In this document: piece after piece, positions 18,311 to 27,285 of the stretch
How positions within the stretch are numbered: the first letter of the stretch is position 1
Layout: every line of letters starts with the position of its first letter
NCBI RefSeq assembly: GCF_001458195.1
Contig: NZ_CYPU01000039.1
Coordinates: forward strand, 93 to 64,092
Length of the DNA: 64,000 nt
Origin: Ruegeria atlantica
Lineage (GTDB): Bacteria; Pseudomonadota; Alphaproteobacteria; Rhodobacterales; Rhodobacteraceae
Reading direction: 5' to 3'
Program-made: the position numbers and the translations under genes
The notes under the pieces: generated by a model
Told to the model about the DNA's origin: nothing
Seen by the model: the letters and a program-made list of their open reading frames with translations, nothing else
Database searches by the model: none

Positions 18311-19975
18311 TTACGACTTATCGGCATCCTCGTGTTTTTCATGCGCCAGATGGCCATCCCAATGTTCGGTTGGGATCTTGGGATCAGGCGGATCAGCCAT
18401 ATAAGAGGGTGTCATGATCTGCACACCGTTTTCATTGAACACGGCCACGATATTGCGATGCAGGTCTGACCGGATTTTCGGAATGATGCTGCCACGGGTC
18501 GTATAGCCGTTGATCTGATAGTTGATCGCGTAATCCGCCAATGCGGTCCACAAAACAAAGGGTTCAGGCTTGGCCTTGATGCCTTTGGTTCGGTTGGCGG
18601 CCTCAATCAGCATCGCCTCGACCTTCTCGGGCGGCTCTTCATAGCCAATGCCAACCGTTGTGTGCAGCAGCAGTCCGCTGCCGTCTGTTTTCTTCGAGAA
18701 GTTCACCACATCCGAATTCATCAGTTGCGCATTGGGGATCGAGATCAGTTCGTTCTTGATGGATTTCAGATGTGTCTCCATCAGTTTGATCTGAACCACA
18801 TCGCCGATGTGATCCCCGATCTTAATGCGGTCCCCGATCGAGGTCGAGCGACGATAGATCACGAACAGACCAGCCAGCATGTTTGAGACGACAGAATTTG
18901 CACCCAGCGACAGCATGGCACCCACCAGGATCGTCAACCCCTGGAACGCCGCCGAATCCGATCCGGGGATGTAGGGAACGGCAAAGACCAAGGCGATCAT
19001 GATCACCACAACACGGGCAATGTTGAAGGTTGGGCTGACCCAGTGCTTTTCAAAATCGCCCATGTCGAAGGAACCCGCTTCGACCGCGTCGAAGAACACC
19101 CGCATCCCCTTGATGATGTACAGCGCCACCCAAGAAATCAGGCCCAGCATGATCAAATTGGGGATGTAACTGATAATGCCTTTGAAGATCAGCAGTACCG
19201 GCTCGGTCAGATAGGTCAGCAACAGCTGCGCAAAATAGCGGGTTTCGGCGAAAGCCAGCAGAACAAACGAAAGGTAGTAATAAAAGCCGAGAAAGAAGAT
19301 GATAAGCAGAACGAAGTTCAGCCCATATCGTACCAGCGCAGCGATCGCTTCGGCCTGAACGCTTTTGGCTGTGGCAGTTTCCACGTCCTTGAGGTGAAGT
19401 GAGACAAATTTTAATGTCTTCCGTCGAATCCGACGGTGCACCCACAGGATTGCCACCACAAACGCCACAAAACCAAAGGTCCATGCCACTGCCTCAATTG
19501 CACCGGACACGCGCGCCCGATCGGTGCGGTTGGCGCGGTAGTCTTCGATGGATTGTTTGATCGCGTTCCCGTGCAAAACGCTTAGAACGCTAAGCTCCAT
19601 CTGATCCAACTCGGCATCGGCTTCGGTGACGATCGAGACTCTCTCGCCGTCGGCCAGAGTCCAAATGCCGAACTCGGTCTCTTCGTATGTCACCTCAACC
19701 GTGGGCGCGTCCGAGGCCTCGGCGATTTCGATGATCTTGTCCTGAACGTCTTCCGCCCGCTCTGGCGCGGGCAGGGCACTGGATCCCCGGACCTGGAACA
19801 ATACGTCCCCGTCCACGATGACCGGCGCCACGAAACTGTCCGAGTCCGCCCCGTCAGAAGCAGGGGGCTCTGTCGGTGTTTCCTGTGCCAGTACGACGTC
19901 CGAAAACCACAGGCTGGACGCCAGGGCTGTCAGAAAATAAACCAGCAAAAGGAAGGGCTTGAATTGCCTTGCCAT
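18311..19975 (-). CDS. MscS-family mechanosensitive channel with periplasmic N-terminal domain
   Basis: 554 aa: signal-like N-terminus (cleavage near VVLA-QE), a periplasmic region of about 110 residues, then several membrane helices. The MscS pore-lining helix and beta domain follow (GLTILVGAMLSLGANSVVSNMLAGLFVIYRR; SIGDRIKIGDHIGDVVQIKLMETHLKS; ISIPNAQLMNSDVVNFS), and then the C-terminal alpha/beta vestibule. Larger than E. coli MscS (286 aa) and built like the multi-helix MscS relatives. Presumed role: pressure release during osmotic downshift. Divergent from yajC over about 200 bp. Confidence 0.88.
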   Translation of the reverse strand: MARQFKPFLLLVYFLTALASSLWFSDVVLAQETPTEPPASDGADSDSFVAPVIVDGDVLFQVRGSSALPAPERAEDVQDKIIEIAEASDAPTVEVTYEETEFGIWTLADGERVSIVTEADAELDQMELSVLSVLHGNAIKQSIEDYRANRTDRARVSGAIEAVAWTFGFVAFVVAILWVHRRIRRKTLKFVSLHLKDVETATAKSVQAEAIAALVRYGLNFVLLIIFFLGFYYYLSFVLLAFAETRYFAQLLLTYLTEPVLLIFKGIISYIPNLIMLGLISWVALYIIKGMRVFFDAVEAGSFDMGDFEKHWVSPTFNIARVVVIMIALVFAVPYIPGSDSAAFQGLTILVGAMLSLGANSVVSNMLAGLFVIYRRSTSIGDRIKIGDHIGDVVQIKLMETHLKSIKNELISIPNAQLMNSDVVNFSKKTDGSGLLLHTTVGIGYEEPPEKVEAMLIEAANRTKGIKAKPEPFVLWTALADYAINYQINGYTTRGSIIPKIRSDLHRNIVAVFNENGVQIMTPSYMADPPDPKIPTEHWDGHLAHEKHEDADKS

Positions 19976-20176
19976 ATGTCCCCCTTAACCCGAACTATAC
20001 CCGGTTTCAGCGAGGTGCCTAGGACATATCTGCAACGCCTGGCTTGTTCTTTGTGCACTGAGGCCGGGTCAGGGCGGCGAACAGCGTTGCCATCGCTTGC
20101 AAAGGCGCAATTCAGAGCATAGGTTCCCGCCAAATTTGCGGAGCATTTCCGCAGCACCAAAACAAAGGAATATCCC

Positions 20177-20464
20177 ATGGAAGGTGGCGCAATCGCCCAG
20201 TTTCTCCCGCTGATCCTGATCTTCGCGATCATGTATTTTCTGCTGATCCGTCCGCAGCAAAAAAAGATGAAGCAACATCAGGCCATGGTCGAAGCCGTGC
20301 GTCGCGGCGATCAAGTCGTAACCCAGGGTGGAATGATCGGCAAGGTGTCCAAGGTCAAGGAAGGCGACAACGAGATCGAAGTTGAAATCGCCGAGGGTGT
20401 GAAGGTTCGTGTGGTCAAGTCGACCATTGCGCAGGTTCTGAACAAGACTGAGCCCGCGAAGTAA
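20177..20464 (+). CDS. yajC: Preprotein translocase subunit YajC
   Basis: 95 aa with one N-terminal membrane helix (FLPLILIFAIMYFLLI) immediately followed by the diagnostic RPQQKKMKQHQAMVEAVRRGDQVVTQGG. Accessory subunit of the SecDF-YajC complex that uses the proton motive force to help SecYEG export. 33 bp before secD and clearly its operon mate. Confidence 0.96.
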   Translation: MEGGAIAQFLPLILIFAIMYFLLIRPQQKKMKQHQAMVEAVRRGDQVVTQGGMIGKVSKVKEGDNEIEVEIAEGVKVRVVKSTIAQVLNKTEPAK

Positions 20465-20497
20465 TTTCGCGCCACAATTCCTTGAAAAGGCAGGGTA

Positions 20498-22159
20498 ATG
20501 CTGCAAATTGATACCTGGAAGCGGGTTCTGATCTGGCTGGTCTGCGTGATCGGTCTGATCCTTGCCCTGCCGAATGCGTTTTATACGCGCGTCGAGCAAT
20601 CCAACGATGCCAAGGCGGCAATTGAGCTTGGCATCGACACTCCCGAAATGCAGGCCGAGGCGGCGCAATGGCCGAACTGGCTGCCGTCGTCGCTGGTCAA
20701 TCTGGGCCTCGATCTGCGCGGTGGTGCGCATCTGTTGGCCGAAGTTCAGGTCGGCGATGTGTACGAATCCCGGATGGAGGCCATGTGGCCCGAAATTCGC
20801 GATGCGCTGCGGGATGAGCGCGCCACTGTAGGCACCATCCGCAAGCAAGAGTCGGCCCCGGACGAGATTCGGGTGCGCATCAGCCAGCCCGAGGGCATGT
20901 CCCGCGCGCTTGAAGTTGTGCGCGGCCTGGCCCGTCAGGTGCAAACCCTGACCGGTGTAGGTGCAACTGATATCGAGGCACGGTCTGAGGGCGATACAAT
21001 CGTCGTTCAACTGTCCGAGGCCGAAAAACTTGCCACAGACGACCGCACTGTGCGCCAATCGCTTGAGATTGTGCGCCGCCGTATTGACGAGGTCGGAACA
21101 CGTGAACCCACGATCCAACGCCAGGGTGCGGATCGTATTCTTATTCAGGTGCCGGGTATCGGCAGTGCTGGTGAACTGAAAGAGATCATCGGTACCACCG
21201 CTCAGCTGACATTCAATCCCGTTGTGGGGCGGGGCACCAACCCGGACGCAGTGCCGGGGATTGGCGAACAGGTCCTCCCCTCCATCGACGAAACTGGTTT
21301 GTTTTACACAGTCGAGTCGGCCCCAGTCGTCACCGGTGAAGAGCTGGTAGACGCGCAGCCAGCCTTCGACCAAAACGGTCGCCCTGCAGTCAGCTTCCGG
21401 TTCAACACATCTGGGGCGCGCAAGTTCGGCGACTATACGCTGGAAAATATCGGCCAGCCTTTCGCAATCATTCTTGATGATGAAGTCATCTCGGCCCCTG
21501 TCATTCAAAGCCACATTCCCGGCGGCTCGGGCATCATCACTGGTAATTTCACCGTTGAGGAAAGCACTAATCTAGCTGTTCTGTTGCGCGCAGGCGCGTT
21601 GCCTGCCGGGCTGGAATTCCTCGAAGAGCGTACCATCGGCCCCGAACTGGGGCAGGACAGTATCGACGCCGGTAAGGTCGCAACTATTGTGGCCTTTGTC
21701 GCGGTGCTAGCCTTTATGGCGCTCAGCTATGGATTGTTTGGTCTCTTTGCCAACATCGCCCTGATCATCAACGTCGGCCTGCTGTTTGGTCTGTTGTCCC
21801 TGATCGGAGCCACTCTGACACTGCCCGGTATCGCCGGTATCGTACTGACGGTCGGTATGGCGGTGGATGCCAACGTGCTGATCTTTGAGCGTATCCGCGA
21901 AGAACTGAAATCAGCCAGAGGCCCGGCGCGCGCAATCGAACTGGGTTATGAAAAGGCGTTGTCGGCCATTCTGGACGCGAACGTGACCACATTCATCACC
22001 GCTGTTATCCTGTTTGCGATGGGCAGCGGTCCGGTGCGCGGTTTTGCAATCACGCTGGGTCTGGGCATTCTGACCTCGGTCTTCACCGCGATCTTCGTGA
22101 CGCGCCTGATGATCGTGATCTGGTTTGAACGCCGCCGCCCGAAAACGATCGAGGTTTGA
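20498..22159 (+). CDS. secD: Protein translocase subunit SecD
   Basis: 553-aa RND-superfamily membrane protein. It has TM1 at about 9-27, the conserved GLDLRGGAHLL at the start of the large periplasmic P1 domain, and the C-terminal six-helix block with GIVLTVGMAVDANVLIFERIREEL. The Asp in VDANV belongs to the proton path. Works with SecF to pull preproteins across the membrane. Stop and secF start are one base apart. Confidence 0.97.
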   Translation: MLQIDTWKRVLIWLVCVIGLILALPNAFYTRVEQSNDAKAAIELGIDTPEMQAEAAQWPNWLPSSLVNLGLDLRGGAHLLAEVQVGDVYESRMEAMWPEIRDALRDERATVGTIRKQESAPDEIRVRISQPEGMSRALEVVRGLARQVQTLTGVGATDIEARSEGDTIVVQLSEAEKLATDDRTVRQSLEIVRRRIDEVGTREPTIQRQGADRILIQVPGIGSAGELKEIIGTTAQLTFNPVVGRGTNPDAVPGIGEQVLPSIDETGLFYTVESAPVVTGEELVDAQPAFDQNGRPAVSFRFNTSGARKFGDYTLENIGQPFAIILDDEVISAPVIQSHIPGGSGIITGNFTVEESTNLAVLLRAGALPAGLEFLEERTIGPELGQDSIDAGKVATIVAFVAVLAFMALSYGLFGLFANIALIINVGLLFGLLSLIGATLTLPGIAGIVLTVGMAVDANVLIFERIREELKSARGPARAIELGYEKALSAILDANVTTFITAVILFAMGSGPVRGFAITLGLGILTSVFTAIFVTRLMIVIWFERRRPKTIEV

Positions 22160-22160
22160 C

Positions 22161-23135
22161 ATGAGACTGAAACTCGTACCCCAGAATACCTCGTTCGATT
22201 TCTTCAGCCGATGGAAAATCTGGCTGGGTATCTCGGCCTTGATGATGATCGTGGCGTTCACGTCCTTCATGCTTCAGGGGCTGAACTTCGGCATCGACTT
22301 CCGCGGTGGCACAACGATCCGGACGCAAAGCACCCAAGAGATTGATGTCGGAGTCTATCGTGACGCCCTTGCCCCGTTGGAATTGGGGGATGTGACAATC
22401 ACAGAGATCTTTGATCCAAACTTTGGACCGGATGAGAATGTAGCGATGATCCGTATCCAGGCTCAAGAAGACGCCGAGGCGGTTACATCCGACGTGATCA
22501 CTCAGGTCGGCGAGGTGCTTGCTGCTGCTGATCCGGGCCTCAAATTGCCATTTGAAAGCGTTGAATCCGTCGGTCCTAAAGTCTCGGGTGAGCTGATCCA
22601 AACTGCGGTTATCGCGGTGGTGTTGGCGATCGGGGCGGTGCTGGTATATATCTGGCTGCGTTTCGAATGGCAGTTCGCCTTGGGCGCGGTGGCCGCATTG
22701 GTTCACGACGTAATCCTCACCATCGGCATCTTCTCTGAACTGCAAATCCGGTTCGATCTGGCCATCATCGCGGCATTGCTGACCATCGTGGGGTATTCGC
22801 TGAACGACACCGTGGTCGTCTTTGACCGTGTTCGCGAGAACCTGCGGAAATACAAGAAAAAGGACCTGAAAGAGGTTCTGAACATCTCGATCAACGAAAC
22901 GCTCAGCCGGACGGTGATGACCTCGGTTACCACCCTGTTAGCGCTGATCTCGCTTTATGTGCTGGGCGGGGACGTGATCCGCGGCTTTGTTTTCGCGATG
23001 ATCTGGGGCGTGATCGTAGGGACGTATTCCTCGGTCTTTGTGGCCTCGACCATCCTGCTGTGGCTGGGCGTCAAGCGCGACTGGTCGAAGCCATCCAACA
23101 ACGCGGGCAACCAGTTCGCAAATGTGGATGCCTGA
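22161..23135 (+). CDS. secF: Protein translocase subunit SecF
   Basis: 324 aa. TM1 is at about 21-40, followed by GLNFGIDFRGGTTIR, and the C-terminal block contains IVGYSLNDTVVVFDRVRENLRK and the SRTVMTSVTTLLAL segment. The start at 22161 follows the secD stop by 1 bp; the frame reads further upstream inside secD but MRLKLVPQNT is the family start. Its last 8 bp overlap the next gene. Confidence 0.97.
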   Translation: MRLKLVPQNTSFDFFSRWKIWLGISALMMIVAFTSFMLQGLNFGIDFRGGTTIRTQSTQEIDVGVYRDALAPLELGDVTITEIFDPNFGPDENVAMIRIQAQEDAEAVTSDVITQVGEVLAAADPGLKLPFESVESVGPKVSGELIQTAVIAVVLAIGAVLVYIWLRFEWQFALGAVAALVHDVILTIGIFSELQIRFDLAIIAALLTIVGYSLNDTVVVFDRVRENLRKYKKKDLKEVLNISINETLSRTVMTSVTTLLALISLYVLGGDVIRGFVFAMIWGVIVGTYSSVFVASTILLWLGVKRDWSKPSNNAGNQFANVDA

Positions 23136-23898
23136 TCTTCTCGGCCAGTCCCCAACGGGGCTGGCCGTTATCTTTTTTGCAGCGACACTAGGCGGCATCG
23201 TACGCGGGTTTTCCGGCTTTGGCACCGCGCTGATTTTTCTGCCTCTGGCCACTCCGTTCCTCGGCCCGTTTGGGGCGCTGATCGGACTGACGATCATGGA
23301 TATTTTTGGGCCACTCCCCAACCTGCGGCGGGCGTGGCGCGCCGTAGACCGCGGAGACCTGGCACGGTTGGTGCTTGGCTGCGCTTTGATCCTGCCTGTT
23401 GGCTTGTGGGTCCTCACGCAGGTCGAGCCCGAGGTGTTCCGATACGCGGTCAGCTTACTGGCCTTGTTCATGCTCGCAATCCTGATCCTTGGATTACGCT
23501 ACCAAGGCCGCGTGCGACGCGCGATGGTGACAGCCATCGGTGGCGCTGCGGGGTTTCTCGGCGGCGTCGCTGGGTTGCCTGGACCGGCGGTGATCCTGTT
23601 CTACATGTCCCGTCCGCTGCCGGTAGAAGTCATTCGGGCTACGATCCTGCTGTTCCTTTTCGGCTTCGACTTTCTTATTTTTGGCTTTCTGTCTGCTATG
23701 GGGCGAGTGACTTTCGACAGTGTTGTTCTGGGGCTGGCTTTGTCGGTTCCGAACCTTTTGGGCAATTGGCTGGGCGGCTGGCTGTTCAACCCGGAAAAGG
23801 GAAAGCTCTACCGCACCGCCGCCTACGTTGTCATCGCGCTGGCCGCCTTGTCGGGCCTGCCGCTTTGGGGCATAGAAGATATCCATGCGGTTGAATGA
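23128..23898 (+). CDS. TauE/SafE-family membrane permease
   Basis: 256-aa polytopic membrane protein with about eight helices and the duplicated TauE/SafE pattern (GGIVRGFSGFGTALIFLPLATPFLGP; GGAAGFLGGVAGLPGPAVILFYMS). Characterised relatives export sulfite, sulfoacetate or other C-S anions. The start at 23128 overlaps the secF stop by 8 bp (an ATG at 23122 is also possible), so it is translated with secF. The link to Sec genes is positional, not functional as far as I can tell. Substrate unknown. Confidence 0.85.
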   Translation: MPDLLGQSPTGLAVIFFAATLGGIVRGFSGFGTALIFLPLATPFLGPFGALIGLTIMDIFGPLPNLRRAWRAVDRGDLARLVLGCALILPVGLWVLTQVEPEVFRYAVSLLALFMLAILILGLRYQGRVRRAMVTAIGGAAGFLGGVAGLPGPAVILFYMSRPLPVEVIRATILLFLFGFDFLIFGFLSAMGRVTFDSVVLGLALSVPNLLGNWLGGWLFNPEKGKLYRTAAYVVIALAALSGLPLWGIEDIHAVE

Positions 23899-24238
23899 GA
23901 TCACATATAACAACGCAACACCGGTCGATGGCTACGGGCCCGGCTTTTTCCGTATTGGTGGCCAGGTCCACGAAGGGGCGGTTCTGACCGGTCCATCGGG
24001 CACCACCGGTTGGGGCGGATACGACGATCAATCCTCTTTGCTTACACTGGCTGGGCATGTGGATGTCCTGTTGATCGGAACGGGCGCTGATCTGGCCCAT
24101 ATCCCCTCAGACCTTCGAGCGGCGCTTGAGCAGGCCAGCATAGGCGTTGAGATCATGAACTCTCCTGCAGCCTGCCGTACCTACAATGTACTGCTCTCCG
24201 AAGGCCGCCGCATCGCGCTGGCTTTGCTTCCCACCTGA
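23885..24238 (+). CDS. Mth938-like domain protein
   Basis: 117 aa of the Mth938/NDUFAF3-like fold (DUF498). Family features seen are the early FRIGGQVHEGAVLTGPSG and DVLLIGTGADLAHIPSDLRAALEQASIGVEIMNSPAACRTYNVLLSEGRRIALALL. The mitochondrial relative NDUFAF3 assists complex I assembly; bacterial members are uncharacterised and often lie beside secDF and ccm genes in alphaproteobacteria, as here. Overlaps the preceding permease by 14 bp. Confidence 0.85.
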   Translation: MRLNEITYNNATPVDGYGPGFFRIGGQVHEGAVLTGPSGTTGWGGYDDQSSLLTLAGHVDVLLIGTGADLAHIPSDLRAALEQASIGVEIMNSPAACRTYNVLLSEGRRIALALLPT

Positions 24239-24384
24239 CGGGATCCGTTTCATCTGGCCAAAAATATCCCAGGAGCGCGAAGGGCTGGCCCCTCATTTTC
24301 ATGCTTATCCGGCAGCGGCTCGGGCATTGCCCTGCGGCAAATCCCGCCTTTTGCCCCTATGCGCAATAAGATAAGCGGGAACGT

Positions 24385-24999
24385 ATGACACTGACCGTAA
24401 CCGATCTTGCCATCACCCGCGGGTGTATCCCCGTGCTCGAGGGGCTCAACTTCTCGCTTCAATCCGGGCAAGCACTGATCCTGCGTGGGCCAAACGGGAT
24501 CGGCAAAACAACTTTGCTGCGTACACTTGCGGGGTTGCAGCCGGCGTTGAGCGGAACCATTGACGGGGCCGAGGATCAAATTGCCTACGCCTCGCATTCC
24601 GACGGGTTGAAGCCAACGTTGACGGTTGTGGAAAACCTGACCTTCTGGGCCTCGGTCTTTGGGACAGATGACGTCCAACCGGCATTGGATGCCTTTGCCT
24701 TGAACGAGCTGTCGGACCGCCATGCGGGAAACCTGTCCGCCGGGCAGAAACGTCGCCTTGGACTGGCCCGGATGCTGGTCACCGGGCGGCCGATCTGGAT
24801 GCTGGACGAACCGACGGTGTCACTGGACAAAAGCGCCGTCCAGATGTTTGCCGATACCGTTCGTGCCCATCTAGGGCAGGGCGGTTCCGCCCTGATCGCC
24901 ACCCATATCGACCTTGGTCTGGACGGTGCGGTGCTGGATGTGGGTCCCAACAAAGCCAAACCAAAACCCATCGACGACTTTGACGGAGGCTTCCTGTGA
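24385..24999 (+). CDS. ccmA: Cytochrome c maturation ABC ATPase CcmA
   Basis: 204 aa. Walker A is GPNGIGKT (35-42), signature LSAGQKRR, Walker [13 protein letters not shown] and the switch His in [10 protein letters not shown]. With CcmB, CcmC and CcmD it forms the CcmABCD complex that releases holo-CcmE for heme delivery to apocytochromes c. Its last codons overlap ccmB by 4 bp. First ccm gene after a gap of about 145 bp without an obvious terminator. Confidence 0.95.
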   Translation: MTLTVTDLAITRGCIPVLEGLNFSLQSGQALILRGPNGIGKTTLLRTLAGLQPALSGTIDGAEDQIAYASHSDGLKPTLTVVENLTFWASVFGTDDVQPALDAFALNELSDRHAGNLSAGQKRRLGLARMLVTGRPIWMLDEPTVSLDKSAVQMFADTVRAHLGQGGSALIATHIDLGLDGAVLDVGPNKAKPKPIDDFDGGFL

Positions 25000-25652
25000 T
25001 CGCCCTGCTGCTGCGCGACCTGAAACTGGCGTTCCGCGCGGGCGGGGGTTTTGGCCTTGGTCTGGCGTTCTTTTTGATTGTGACCGTTCTGGTGCCGTTC
25101 TCGGTCGGCCCGCAATCTTCGCTGTTGTCGACCATTGCCCCGGGTGTGCTTTGGCTGGGCGCGCTTTTGGCCTGCCTGTTATCGCTTGATCGTTTGCTTG
25201 CGTTGGATTGGGAAGACGGGTCGCTTGACCTGTTGGCCACCGCGCCCTTGCCACTTGAGGCGGTTGTGTCGATCAAGGCGCTGGCCCACTGGATAACAAC
25301 GGGTTTGCCACTGGTTCTGGCCGCGCCGTTTCTGGGTGTGCTACTGAACTTGCCGGTGCCAGGCTTTTTCTGGCTGGTGATCTCACTTTTGGTCGGCACC
25401 CCGGCCATGAGTGTGATCGGGACCTTTGGCGCAGCTCTGACTGTCGGCCTGAAACGCGGCGGGCTATTGTTGTCATTGCTTGTTCTGCCGCTGTATGTTC
25501 CCACGCTGATCTTCGGGGCCGAAGTCGCACGCCGCGGCGCCACGGGGATGGAGACGCAGACACCGCTGTTGATGCTGGCAGGGATCACGGCGGCCACGAT
25601 TGCTCTGTTGCCTTTTGCCAGCGCAGCCGTGCTGCGGATCAACCTTCGGTGA
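24996..25652 (+). CDS. ccmB: Heme exporter membrane protein CcmB
   Basis: 218 aa, six predicted membrane helices. Family motifs are [15 protein letters not shown] at the start, [30 protein letters not shown] and [32 protein letters not shown]. Permease-like partner of CcmA. Starts with GTG at 24996, overlapping ccmA (GTGA). Confidence 0.95.
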   Translation: MIALLLRDLKLAFRAGGGFGLGLAFFLIVTVLVPFSVGPQSSLLSTIAPGVLWLGALLACLLSLDRLLALDWEDGSLDLLATAPLPLEAVVSIKALAHWITTGLPLVLAAPFLGVLLNLPVPGFFWLVISLLVGTPAMSVIGTFGAALTVGLKRGGLLLSLLVLPLYVPTLIFGAEVARRGATGMETQTPLLMLAGITAATIALLPFASAAVLRINLR

Positions 25653-25713
25653 CACGGTCGCAGTTTGACTGATGTCAATTGAGAACAAACACGAGTCGGA
25701 CTAAATAGAGCCC

Positions 25714-26487
25714 ATGTCTTTCGCAGCCAAAGCCAATACCCTCTGGGAGTACGCCAACCCGCGCAAATTCCTCGCGACCAGCGAGCGGGTCCTGCCGTTC
25801 TTCTGGATGACTTCTTTTGTGTGTCTGGTCGTCGGACTGATCTGGGGCTTTTTCTTCACGCCAGATGACTACAAACAGGGCTCGACCGTCAAGATCATCT
25901 ACCTGCATGTGCCTGCGGCGCTGATGGCGATCAATTGCTGGCTGATGATGCTGGCCACATCTTTGGTCTGGCTGGTGCGCCGCCACCATGTCAGTGCACT
26001 CGCTGCGCGAGCGGCAGCTCCCATCGGTATCGTGATGACCCTGATCGCGTTGGTAACCGGCGCGATCTGGGGGCAACCGATGTGGGGCACGTGGTGGGCC
26101 TGGGATCCACGCCTGACGGCTTTCCTGATCCTGTTTCTTTTTTACCTTGGCTACGTAGCCCTGTGGGAAGCGATCGAGGATTCCGATACAGCCGCTGATC
26201 TGACCTCGGTCCTGTGTCTGGTAGGGTCGGTTTTTGCCTTGCTCAGCCGCTATGCGGTGAACTTCTGGAACCAAGGCCTGCATCAGGGGGCATCCGTGAT
26301 GCGCGCCGCAGCCGTCACCGGCGCGGATACCGAAGAAAAAGTCAGCAACATTTATTTCTATCCGCTGCTGGTATGTATCATCGGATTTGTGCTGCTGTTC
26401 ATTGCGTTGGTTCTGTATCGCACAGGAACGGAAATCCGGGCGCGACGGATTAAAGCGTTGCTGGCGCGAGAAAGGCTAAAGGGATGA
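25714..26487 (+). CDS. ccmC: Heme-handling membrane protein CcmC
   Basis: 257 aa with six helices and the WWD heme-handling domain WGTWWAWDPRLT. Conserved His are in IIYLHVPAALMAI and NQGLHQGASV, the axial ligands of the periplasmic heme that is passed to CcmE. 61 bp after ccmB. The stop overlaps the ccmD start (ATGA). Confidence 0.96.
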   Translation: MSFAAKANTLWEYANPRKFLATSERVLPFFWMTSFVCLVVGLIWGFFFTPDDYKQGSTVKIIYLHVPAALMAINCWLMMLATSLVWLVRRHHVSALAARAAAPIGIVMTLIALVTGAIWGQPMWGTWWAWDPRLTAFLILFLFYLGYVALWEAIEDSDTAADLTSVLCLVGSVFALLSRYAVNFWNQGLHQGASVMRAAAVTGADTEEKVSNIYFYPLLVCIIGFVLLFIALVLYRTGTEIRARRIKALLARERLKG

Positions 26488-26642
26488 TCCCTGATCTTGG
26501 AAAGTATGCCGACGCGGTCCTGTGGTCCTATGCAGCCTCGCTGGGGTTGCTGATTGCACTGGTCGCTCTCAGCGTAATGCGTGGGCGCAAAGTCCGGGCG
26601 GAAATGGAAAAGCTCGAACACAGGATGTCACGCAATGGCTAA
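26484..26642 (+). CDS. ccmD: Heme exporter small subunit CcmD
   Basis: 52 aa, easily missed: ATG at 26484 within the ccmC stop, TAA at 26640-26642. It reads MIPDLGKYADAVLWSYAASL, then the rest of a single membrane helix and a charged C-terminus (RGRKVRAEMEKLEHRM). Size, topology and position between ccmC and ccmG fit CcmD, which is needed to release holo-CcmE. Overlaps ccmG by 8 bp. Confidence 0.9.
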   Translation: MIPDLGKYADAVLWSYAASLGLLIALVALSVMRGRKVRAEMEKLEHRMSRNG

Positions 26643-27171
26643 AATCTCACCCTTGATGATTGCGCCGCCGTTGATCTTCGGCGCTTTTGCCGTTTTGGCC
26701 GGCATTGGCATGTTCCGGGATGACCCCGATGCCTTGCCATCTGCACGCGAAGGGCAGCCCGCCCCACCTGTCGTTCTGACCGAGTTTCCGGGCAAAACGT
26801 TGTTCGACGATGACACCCTGCGTGATGGTGAGGTCAAGCTGGTCAACTATTGGGCCAGTTGGTGTGCGCCCTGCCGGGCTGAGCACCCCAACCTTGAGGC
26901 GCTGTCCGAAGAGGGCATCTCGGTATATGGCATCAACTACAAGGATCAGTTGGCCAATGCCGAAGGTTTTCTGACCGAACTGGGCGACCCATATGAGGCC
27001 ATCGGACGGGATGAACAAGGGCGCATGGCGCTGGACTGGGGTCTTTACGGTGTTCCGGAAACTTATGTGATCGACGGAGAGGGCACGATCATTCTGCGCT
27101 TTGCAGGTCCGATCACGCAGCGCGTCATCGAAAGCAGGATACGCCCGGCATTGGAAAAAGCCAGCCAGTGA
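26635..27171 (+). CDS. ccmG: Thiol:disulfide interchange protein CcmG/DsbE
   Basis: 178-aa membrane-anchored periplasmic thioredoxin. The anchor is about residues 8-24 and the active site WASWCAPC sits in VNYWASWCAPCRAEHPNL; the family GVPETYVID loop follows. It reduces apocytochrome c before heme attachment. The start at 26635 lies within the end of ccmD. No ccmE, ccmF or ccmH follows, so those genes must lie elsewhere. Confidence 0.95.
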   Translation: MAKISPLMIAPPLIFGAFAVLAGIGMFRDDPDALPSAREGQPAPPVVLTEFPGKTLFDDDTLRDGEVKLVNYWASWCAPCRAEHPNLEALSEEGISVYGINYKDQLANAEGFLTELGDPYEAIGRDEQGRMALDWGLYGVPETYVIDGEGTIILRFAGPITQRVIESRIRPALEKASQ

Positions 27172-27249
27172 TCTGATCCGTTGCCATGCGGAGCGTGCCT
27201 GCTGCACGCGCTCTATTTCTTATTTCTGCTAGTTGGGCTGACACCCAAG

Positions 27250-27282
27250 AAAAAGCCCCGGCGCATTGGCCGGGGCTTTGTT
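27250..27282. terminator. Bidirectional terminator between ccmG and acnA
   Basis: Perfect 10-bp stem aaagccccgg (27252-27261) / ccggggcttt (27270-27279), with T-rich flanks on both sides. Confidence 0.85.
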
Positions 27283-27285
27283 GCT

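Noticed and set aside
20069..21514. 481-codon open frame opposite yajC-secD
   Set aside because: Shadow of SecD/YajC; no recognisable domain.
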